Part shown: positions 1-5,715 of the stretch, piece after piece
Layout of the letters: each line of letters opens with the position of its first letter
Numbering within the stretch: position 1 is the stretch's first letter
Source of the DNA: Caulobacteraceae bacterium
Lineage (GTDB): Bacteria > Pseudomonadota > Alphaproteobacteria > Caulobacterales > Caulobacteraceae
Direction: 5' to 3'
Assembly: GCA_003136615.1 (NCBI GenBank)
Contig: PLFA01000077.1
Span: 460-6,174, forward strand
DNA: 5,715 nt
Position numbers and translations under genes: made by a program
The notes under the pieces: generated by a model
The model's input: the letters and a program-made list of their open reading frames with translations, nothing else
Told to the model about the DNA's origin: nothing
Database searches by the model: none

Positions 1-773
1 CTGTCGGTGCCGAGAAAGAACCGCGGGCTGCCGCTCACCGCCGCGTCGAGCAGCGCCAGCCGGTCACGCTCGCGTTTGAGGATGGGCAGGCAGTAATAAT
101 GGGGCCGGATTCCTCCCGCGAAGATGGCGTTGCGATTGTGCAGCAGGTGCTGCGGCGTGATGGTTGCGGCGACTCCCGGCCGCGATTCGCGCACGAAATC
201 CGCGGCGCCTTTGGTGGTGATGTGTTCGAACACGACTTTAAGCGCCGGAAAGTCGACGATCAGACGCTTGAGAACGCGGTCGATAAACACCGCCTCCCGG
301 TCGAAAATATCCACATAGGCGTCTGTCACCTCGCCATGGATGAGCAGCGGCATGCCGATCCGCTGCATGACCTCCAGCACGCCCCGGATCTTGCCGATGT
401 CCGTCACGCCATGGTCGGAATTGGTGGTGGCGTGGGCGGGATAGAGCTTACAGGCGGTGAACACGCCCTCCGCGAAACCGCGCTCCACCTCGCTCGCGTG
501 GGTGGTATCGGTGAGATAGCAGGTCATCAGGGGCGTGAAATCGAGGCCCGGCGCCACGGCGGCCAGGATGCGGTCCCGATAGGCCCTGGCGGCCGCGACC
601 GTTGTGATCGGCGGCTTGAGGTTCGGCATGACAATGGCCCTGGCGAACTGCCGCGCGGTGTAATTCACGACGCCGGCCAGCATCTCCCCGTCGCGTAGGT
701 GCACATGCCAGTCATCGGGGCGCCTCAGGGTAAGGCGGCTCACAGCCGGGCGCGTGGCGTGATCGTCGGTCAT
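1..773 (-). CDS. pyrC: Dihydroorotase, class II (E. coli PyrC type), 3' end beyond left edge
   Basis: Catalyses the reversible cyclisation of N-carbamoyl-aspartate to dihydroorotate, the third step of pyrimidine synthesis, in the cytoplasm. I translated 257 complete codons. The E. coli enzyme is about 348 residues, so roughly the last 90 lie outside. All binuclear-zinc ligands are visible: HVH at 23-25 in DDWHVHLRDG, the carboxylated lysine K109 in CKLYPA, H146 in LLIHGEV, H184 in FEHITTK and D257 in FFLGTD at the very edge. The substrate-loop region ITPQHLLHNRN and RPHYYCLPILKR also match the family. The frame is intact. I chose the ATG at 773 because the family pattern begins close to it. 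An in-frame ATG at 794 would add seven residues (MTLSDRP), and neither has a strong Shine-Dalgarno sequence. It follows mcr closely on the same strand and may be its operon partner, though the functions are unrelated. Family identification is very secure; the exact start is not. Confidence 0.95.
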   Translation of the reverse strand, partial: MTDDHATRPAVSRLTLRRPDDWHVHLRDGEMLAGVVNYTARQFARAIVMPNLKPPITTVAAARAYRDRILAAVAPGLDFTPLMTCYLTDTTHASEVERGFAEGVFTACKLYPAHATTNSDHGVTDIGKIRGVLEVMQRIGMPLLIHGEVTDAYVDIFDREAVFIDRVLKRLIVDFPALKVVFEHITTKGAADFVRESRPGVAATITPQHLLHNRNAIFAGGIRPHYYCLPILKRERDRLALLDAAVSGSPRFFLGTD

Positions 774-836
774 CGGCCTGTCTGATAGCGTCATTCTTGG
801 CGCGTTGTTAGAGCGCTCCGCCCCTCCGCCGCGGCG
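774..836 (-). other. Short mcr-pyrC spacer with no clear terminator or promoter
   Basis: 63 bases separate the mcr stop from the pyrC ATG at 773, or 42 if pyrC starts at 794. The spacer holds two perfect short palindromes, CGCCGCGGCG (827-836) and GAGCGCTC (811-818). Neither has a loop or a following T-run, so no intrinsic terminator is evident. I see no convincing -35/-10 pair. Read-through from mcr into pyrC is the simplest reading, but the sequence does not prove it. Confidence 0.5.
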
Positions 837-3800
837 TCAGACCGTCATCGACATCCCGCGATAGATCCGCGCCCGGTAGCGCGAATCCTCGGCGTCCGGA
901 AGCGGCGCGCCCAGCAGCAGCACCGCCCGGGCGAACCGTTTCACCTCTTCCAGATGTTCGGGCAAATCGCGCGGCTCCTCGGAGCGCACGCGCCGGGTCA
1001 GATTGATCTGGTTCACCGGCGCATTGTGCACAAGGCGCTCGTTTTCCACCGCCAAGGTGGCGGTGAAGGCGTGCAGCGTCGTCTTGATGAAATTGGCCAG
1101 AGCGAAGGCGGGACTTTTGTCGCCCATGGGTACGTCCGGCGAGACCAGGACCAATTGACAGTCGTCGTAGAGCGAGGCGCGGCGGGCGACCTGAAAGTGG
1201 TTGGTCAGGTTCTTGGCGACCAGCGCCTGGAAATCGAGCGGCGTGAGCGGCGAGATGCTGTCGAAAAGGTTGGTTGGCAGGGTCTCAAACGGCGTCGACA
1301 ACACAGTGGTCGGCCTGCCCCAGCGCGACATCGCCTGGTCCATGGCCGCCTCGACCCCGTTTTCGCAAACCATGAATTCCAGCCGGTCGGCGGGCAGATC
1401 GGCGCAGGCCTTTTTCAGAGCATCCGCGCCCCAACGCGTGCGGGTGAGCATGACCACGCGGGCCACGTGACAATCCAGCACGAACTGGCGGGCGGCTTCG
1501 GCGAGATAGTCGTCCAGAACGTCCCCGATTAGCCAGACCGTGCGTCCGCGCATGCGGTCCAGACGCTCTGGGCTGGCGTTTCCGAACAGTTCGCGCTCCG
1601 TGGTGGATCGCTCCACGGTCAGGCCACCCGAGGGCATGAAGGTTTCGCCGCTCACCACCCGGTCGGCCAGATAGAAGACCGTCGCCTGGGCGACATCGTT
1701 TTCCGTGGGCATCTTGCCAAGGTGAAGCTGCGAGAGCACGCCATTGCGCACCTTGCCGGCCTCAATGGCAATCTTGTCGGCGGGGAGGAACGACGCCTCA
1801 TCAGGGGGCGTGCGCAGCAACCAGCCTTCATTGACCTCGGGGCTGTCGGGCTTTTCCGACCAACCCGGCGAATCCAGCAGATAGCCCGCGAGACGCAGGC
1901 GCGAGACCAGGCGCCCCGCGATTTCGGGGGTCACCAGATACCGGTCCCAGGTGCAGACCCCGTCCCCCTCTCGCGCGCAGGCCAGAGCCAGCTCGCGCAG
2001 TTCCCGAGGGTTATCGTTGTCGTGTGACATGGTCACGGTGTCATTATAGGCCAACCTTGAGATCAGCCTTTCCACCCGTTCGCCGCGCCGGATCGCCTTC
2101 ACAACCGCGGCGTGGACCGCGTTCAGTCGCTTGTTCTCCAGGATCAGACGGCCACGGCGCTCAAAGAGGCCGGGCCGTCCGCTCACGCCGGACAGGCGAT
2201 CACCGTCCACGGGTCCTGGCGCGATGGCGTTGAACTGCACCTCTGGACCCAGATAGCGGGCCAGAGACTCCACCATGGCGCGTTGACCGGCCTTGGAGAC
2301 CGCATAGTCGGCGCGATTAGGGTAGGCGACCGCCAGATATTTCTCACCACCAAAATAGGAGGAAACATTCAAAATATAGCCTGATCCCTGCTCCTTCATG
2401 ATCGGCACGACCAGATGCATGAGGGCAAAATTCGAGATCAGATTGGCGTTGAGGGTATAGTTCCAGGCCTCAAGGCTCATGTCGACGACCATGTCCTCGG
2501 CGCCGGCGACCCCGGCGTTGTTGATCAGGTAGTCGATGCGGCCAAAGGCGGCGATGGTTTCGGTGACCGCGCCCTTGAGTGAGGCGACATCGCCCACATC
2601 GACGCCCGACAGGGTCCGCACCCGACGGCTCGCGCCGGCGAAGCCGATATCCTCCAGTTCGCTCACAATGCGCGCCCGCGCCGCGGTGAGTTCGCTCTCT
2701 CGCCGCGCAACCATCATCACCTTGGCTCCGGCCAGAGCCAGGAGACGGGCCACCTGTCCGCCGATCCCCGCCGACCCGCCGGTGATCAAGGCGACCTTGC
2801 CCAGGTGCAGGCCGGTGATGTTCTCGGTGAACCCCGGCATCGCCTTGGCGGCGCCCGTGGCCTCGCCGATATTGCGCGGAAGATAGAGCGTCACCTCCTG
2901 GATCCGGCTCTCACGCAGGAGGATGCGGGTGGTGTGACCGGCGACGAACCGGGTGTTTTCGGTTTCGTCATTGCTGAAACGGACGATCTGATTGGCCCAA
3001 ATCCCCGTGCCTCGGCGACCGTGGTTGAAATCGACCTCCGCCTCGTCTCGCCACACGCGCACCAGCTGCTCGGTGGCGGCCCTCAGGATATGGGCTTGAA
3101 CATCGCCCTGGCCGTCTGTCCGATTGGAGATGAAGACGACACGGGGCTCTTGCAGCAGCCCCTCCTGGCCCCGCCAGTAGCGGCTAAGCGTGCGCGCCAG
3201 GGCGATCGCCCCCTGCAGCTCCACGGTCAGAAAGGCGTCGAGGTCGGCGTCCTTGATATCGCAAAGGCTCGGCGCCCGCTTGGCGGGGCCGAGGACCGGC
3301 ATGATCGCCGCCCCGGTGATCGCGGGATGGGTCTTCGAAAAGTCCTCCAGCGCCGCCTCCATCGCCGCCGGCTCCTTGCGGTTCAGCCGCACGACGGAAA
3401 GTCGGGGGCCGATGTTCTCGGCCGCCGCCCGGGCGGTGGCGATGGCGACATCGGCTTGCCGGGTCAGGCCCAGCAGAACATGGGCGCCGCAGGCAATCTG
3501 CACCTTGGCGATCTCCAGCGCGTCCTCCCAGCCGTCGCCTGCGGCCACCAGGATTCCGAGGCCCGCGCCGTCCATGGACCGCATGGAGGGCCTGGAGAGA
3601 TAAGTGGAGCGCATCTCCTTGCGCACGGTCATGCCGTGCGTGACCTCGAACTCGTGACCATTGTAGGCGGCGGATTCGTCGCTGCCGAGGAAGACGCAGG
3701 TGGCCGCCACGTCATCGGGGGTGGGGAAGGTCTTGGCCCTGGGCTCGCTCCCGACGCCGCGTTCCAGCGACATCATGGCGAAGAATTCCTCGGCGGTGGC

Positions 3801-4526
3801 GCCCGGCTCATCGCCGCGCATCTTGTCCATGGTCGCGAAGACAGTACGGATCCGGTCGCTGGCGATGGGGCCTGGAAAAACCAGATTGACCCGCACGCCG
3901 CGCGGTCCCAGCTCCAGGGAAAGCTCGCGCGACCAGGCGTTCATCGCCGCCTTGGGCACGACATAGGCCGCACGGGCGTAATAGGGCGTGCGCGAGAAGA
4001 TCGTCGAGACATTGATGATCGAGCCGCCCTCGCTCATCACCGCCGCGGCCGCCCGCGCGACGCTCCAGGCGACGCCGAAGATATTGAGGATGGAGTCGCG
4101 CACGGTCTCGCTGTCGGTAGACCCGCCAGCGCGAAGGGCCTCCAGTTCCGCCGCGTCGAGGGGCAAATTCTCGATGGGCTGCTTGGGCCCCGCCGACCCC
4201 GCATTGTTGACGAGGATATCGATGCGGCCAAAGCGGCGCGCCACCTCGTCGACGCCGGCGCGCACAGAGTCGGCGTCCGCGCCGTCCAGGATCACGGTGG
4301 CGACGCGGGTGTCCGGGACGCCAGTGTCCTCCAGGGCCGCGCGAGCGGCGTCTTCCAGGCGCGCCTGAGTGCGACCGGTCATCACCACAGTGGCGCCTTC
4401 GCGCAGATAGTGCCGCACAATGTAGCCGCCGATATTTCCGGCGGCGCCGGTGACGACCGCGATCTTTCCCGCCAGTCGGCCGGAGAGTTCCGCCTGGATG
4501 GCGGGCGTCGGGGTGATCTTATTCAT
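837..4526 (-). CDS. mcr: Bifunctional malonyl-CoA reductase (NADPH), four tandem SDR domains
   Basis: Reduces malonyl-CoA to malonate semialdehyde and then to 3-hydroxypropionate, using two NADPH, in the cytoplasm. The product is 1229 residues, against about 1220 for Chloroflexus aurantiacus Mcr, which it resembles along its full length. N-terminal half (semialdehyde reductase in Chloroflexus): SDR1 about 20-285 with TGAAGNIG at 26-33, NNAG at 107-110 and YVVPK with Y188/K192; a degenerate SDR2 about 310-555 lacks the catalytic motifs. C-terminal half (malonyl-CoA reduction): SDR3 from about 578 with TGGSAGIG at 582-589, NNAG at 669-672, S722/S723, YAVSK with Y741/K745, an insertion of about 140 residues, and its closing strand GETFMPSGG near 960; a degenerate SDR4 follows from about 994. 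The open frame continues upstream to 4622, but homology starts near MNKITPTP, and the ATG at 4526 has a GGAG nine bases ahead, so I use that start. It overlaps the end of pcs by 8 bases. No frameshift or missing catalytic residue was seen. Confidence 0.95.
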   Translation of the reverse strand: MNKITPTPAIQAELSGRLAGKIAVVTGAAGNIGGYIVRHYLREGATVVMTGRTQARLEDAARAALEDTGVPDTRVATVILDGADADSVRAGVDEVARRFGRIDILVNNAGSAGPKQPIENLPLDAAELEALRAGGSTDSETVRDSILNIFGVAWSVARAAAAVMSEGGSIINVSTIFSRTPYYARAAYVVPKAAMNAWSRELSLELGPRGVRVNLVFPGPIASDRIRTVFATMDKMRGDEPGATAEEFFAMMSLERGVGSEPRAKTFPTPDDVAATCVFLGSDESAAYNGHEFEVTHGMTVRKEMRSTYLSRPSMRSMDGAGLGILVAAGDGWEDALEIAKVQIACGAHVLLGLTRQADVAIATARAAAENIGPRLSVVRLNRKEPAAMEAALEDFSKTHPAITGAAIMPVLGPAKRAPSLCDIKDADLDAFLTVELQGAIALARTLSRYWRGQEGLLQEPRVVFISNRTDGQGDVQAHILRAATEQLVRVWRDEAEVDFNHGRRGTGIWANQIVRFSNDETENTRFVAGHTTRILLRESRIQEVTLYLPRNIGEATGAAKAMPGFTENITGLHLGKVALITGGSAGIGGQVARLLALAGAKVMMVARRESELTAARARIVSELEDIGFAGASRRVRTLSGVDVGDVASLKGAVTETIAAFGRIDYLINNAGVAGAEDMVVDMSLEAWNYTLNANLISNFALMHLVVPIMKEQGSGYILNVSSYFGGEKYLAVAYPNRADYAVSKAGQRAMVESLARYLGPEVQFNAIAPGPVDGDRLSGVSGRPGLFERRGRLILENKRLNAVHAAVVKAIRRGERVERLISRLAYNDTVTMSHDNDNPRELRELALACAREGDGVCTWDRYLVTPEIAGRLVSRLRLAGYLLDSPGWSEKPDSPEVNEGWLLRTPPDEASFLPADKIAIEAGKVRNGVLSQLHLGKMPTENDVAQATVFYLADRVVSGETFMPSGGLTVERSTTERELFGNASPERLDRMRGRTVWLIGDVLDDYLAEAARQFVLDCHVARVVMLTRTRWGADALKKACADLPADRLEFMVCENGVEAAMDQAMSRWGRPTTVLSTPFETLPTNLFDSISPLTPLDFQALVAKNLTNHFQVARRASLYDDCQLVLVSPDVPMGDKSPAFALANFIKTTLHAFTATLAVENERLVHNAPVNQINLTRRVRSEEPRDLPEHLEEVKRFARAVLLLGAPLPDAEDSRYRARIYRGMSMTV
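4519..4526 (-). other. 8-base overlap of the pcs stop and mcr start
   Basis: The minus strand reads ATGAATAA. The ATG opens mcr, and the TAA closes pcs in another frame. Overlaps of this kind usually go with translational coupling, where ribosomes ending pcs help start mcr, and would help keep output of the two enzymes in step. The overlap is seen directly; coupling is inferred. Confidence 0.85.
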
Positions 4527-5715
4527 GTCCCGGTTCTCCGGCTTGCGTGGATGAAGCCCAATGCTCCAAGAGCGCATCGCGGCCGCGCAGCCCTGACGCC
4601 GGCAGGGCGTGATTGACCACATAGGTCGCCCCGGAATGGCGGTTCTCCCACATCGACTGGTGGGCTTCGGGCAGGCCCTGCCAGTCGACCATGACCGGCT
4701 CGGTTATCGAGAGCATGCCGGCGGCGATCATGTCATTCATCCGTGACACCTCGAAGGCGTTGCACAGATGGGTGCCCAGGATGTTGGCCGTGGGCATGAG
4801 AATCCGCCGCTGCCGGGTCCAGACCTGCGGCGCATAGAAGGTGTAGCGATGACCCGCCATCTCCTCGGCGAAGACCACGCGGCCGGTAAAGGGTTTCACC
4901 AGAGAGGTTGAGACGCCGAGCGTGTCCTGGGCGGCGCGTTCCAGGATGAGGTCCGGATTGCCGCGTGGATTGTCCTCGGAGCGGAGGAGCCGGCCAATGG
5001 CGCTGCCGAACGGTTTGAGCGTGCGGTCCTGGTAATCGCGGACCCCCGCCTTGAAGGCTTCGATGTCGTCCCGCGCCATGGGGAGCCTCGGCATGGTTTG
5101 CGGCCAGTGAAAGTTGCGCCCTTCCCGCCGCGCCAGATCCTCCAGGCTCACCATGCCGGCGACGGCGTCATTGAAGCCCAGGGACTGCAGGAACTCTCTC
5201 TGGCCGTCGGTGTCGGTCGCCACCACCACCCGGGCGCCGAACTCGCGCAGGCACTCGATCATCTCAAGACCGACTTCGTCCAGAAGGGAGGCTGAACCGG
5301 CGCCGTAATAGACGAGCACGGCTTCCCCGCCGCGAAGCATCGCGCGCCGCAGCATGGCTTCGGGGCTGGCCGCGCCCCGCTTGCCCATGAAGCTGAAATG
5401 ATAGCCCGACGAGGCGCCGTAAAAGGCAAGCGATCCGTTCTCGGCCAGAAGTTGGAAGCTGCGTGGGAAGGCGGTCTCGCCGGCGTGACTGACCACATAG
5501 TCCGCCAGCTTCCCGCCATTGAGGTCCTCATAGGCCTTGACCAATGGGGCGCCGCTGGCCTCCCAGGCGATGGCGGCATCGGGATTTTCCGGAACGGCGG
5601 TGAACAGCGCCGCGAGGTCCTCGGCCGTGCGGTCAATGGCGCCGACGGCCCCCATGCTGCGGATGAATTCCGCCCTGGTCGGGCTGGAAACCAGACCGGT
5701 GACCGAAAGGCCGGC
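4519..5715 (-). CDS. pcs: Propionyl-CoA synthase, C-terminal acrylyl-CoA reductase domain, 5' part beyond right edge
   Basis: The reading frame stays open to the right edge, giving 398 visible C-terminal residues. Pcs is a trifunctional enzyme of about 1800 residues: 3-HP-CoA ligase, enoyl-CoA hydratase, then an NADPH-dependent enoyl-CoA reductase of the MDR superfamily. Only the last domain is visible. Residues 1-105 (counted from the edge) match crotonyl-CoA reductase-like proteins: the end of the cofactor Rossmann fold (VSSPTRAEFIRSMGAVGAID), AWEASG, HAGETAFP and FYGASSGY. The fold resumes at about 298 with TRQRRILMPTANILGTHLCN and ends in LPEAHQSMWENRHSGATYVV. Between them lies an extra segment of about 190 residues that ordinary Ccr proteins lack; I recall an equivalent segment in Chloroflexus Pcs. 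That insertion and the mcr neighbour favour Pcs over a stand-alone acrylyl- or crotonyl-CoA reductase. The internal ATG at 5655 is not a believable start because it falls in mid-domain. The ligase and hydratase domains are inferred, not seen. Confidence 0.85.
   Translation of the reverse strand, partial: AGLSVTGLVSSPTRAEFIRSMGAVGAIDRTAEDLAALFTAVPENPDAAIAWEASGAPLVKAYEDLNGGKLADYVVSHAGETAFPRSFQLLAENGSLAFYGASSGYHFSFMGKRGAASPEAMLRRAMLRGGEAVLVYYGAGSASLLDEVGLEMIECLREFGARVVVATDTDGQREFLQSLGFNDAVAGMVSLEDLARREGRNFHWPQTMPRLPMARDDIEAFKAGVRDYQDRTLKPFGSAIGRLLRSEDNPRGNPDLILERAAQDTLGVSTSLVKPFTGRVVFAEEMAGHRYTFYAPQVWTRQRRILMPTANILGTHLCNAFEVSRMNDMIAAGMLSITEPVMVDWQGLPEAHQSMWENRHSGATYVVNHALPASGLRGRDALLEHWASSTQAGEPGHE
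4534..4539 (-). promoter_or_regulatory. Ribosome binding site of mcr
   Basis: The minus strand reads GGAGAA here, with the GGAG core nine bases ahead of the ATG at 4526. It lies inside the last codons of pcs. It decides the mcr start at 4526 against the longer open frame that runs to 4622, whose extra 32 residues (rich in R, W and C) resemble no Mcr. Confidence 0.7.

Noticed and set aside
99..698. A 199-codon open frame on the plus strand
   Set aside because: It is the shadow of pyrC, whose conserved metal ligands are read on the minus strand over the same bases.
811..836. Palindromes in the mcr-pyrC gap as a terminator
   Set aside because: Both are short, have no loop and no T-run follows on the minus strand, and such GC palindromes are common in this base composition.
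2805..4616. A 603-codon open frame on the plus strand, antisense to mcr
   Set aside because: It is low-complexity, rich in G, R, H and D with no recognisable domain, and lies opposite a clearly conserved gene. Such long antisense frames are expected in GC-rich coding DNA.
4527..4622. N-terminal extension of Mcr by 32 residues
   Set aside because: The extension overlaps pcs coding sequence, resembles no SDR start, and a ribosome site precedes the shorter start at 4526.
5653..5655. ATG as the start of a separate 378-residue reductase
   Set aside because: It lies inside the conserved region RSMGAVGAID, and the frame continues with family-like sequence to the edge, so it is an internal methionine.
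4519..5715. Crotonyl-CoA carboxylase/reductase (Ccr) instead of Pcs
   Set aside because: The flanks of the domain do resemble Ccr, but the insertion of about 190 residues and the overlap with mcr fit Pcs better. The unseen upstream domains would settle it.

Overview
The window is GC-rich and almost entirely coding. Three genes lie head to tail on the minus strand, so transcription runs from high to low coordinates: the 3' part of a gene whose product ends in a propionyl-CoA synthase-type enoyl-CoA reductase domain (pcs, cut by the right edge), a complete bifunctional malonyl-CoA reductase (mcr), and the 5' part of a class II dihydroorotase (pyrC, cut by the left edge). There is no non-coding stretch of 300 bases. 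I saw no tRNA, rRNA, insertion sequence, CRISPR array or integrase.

The pcs-mcr pair is the notable content. The two enzymes are hallmarks of the 3-hydroxypropionate (3-HP) route known from Chloroflexus. Mcr reduces malonyl-CoA through malonate semialdehyde to 3-HP with two NADPH. Pcs activates 3-HP to its CoA ester, dehydrates it to acrylyl-CoA and reduces that to propionyl-CoA. Together they convert malonyl-CoA to propionyl-CoA. Here pcs comes first and its last 8 bases overlap the mcr start, so the two are almost certainly co-transcribed and probably translationally coupled. The other bicycle enzymes (malyl-CoA lyase, mesaconyl-CoA transferase and hydratases, acetyl/propionyl-CoA carboxylase) are not in the window. 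Whether this is a full autotrophic cycle, a partial 3-HP/acetate assimilation route or an electron sink cannot be read from it.

pyrC follows mcr by about 42-63 bases with no visible terminator and may be read from the same transcript. It is an ordinary pyrimidine biosynthesis gene with no obvious functional tie to the other two.

Organism: high GC, an E. coli-type PyrC, and an Mcr that matches the Chloroflexus protein along its whole length but differs at many positions together suggest a proteobacterium. Aerobic alphaproteobacteria of the Erythrobacter/Porphyrobacter kind and some marine gammaproteobacteria are known to carry mcr and pcs. This placement is inference, and the window holds no phylogenetic marker strong enough to settle it. 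Family comparisons were made from memory, not by alignment.
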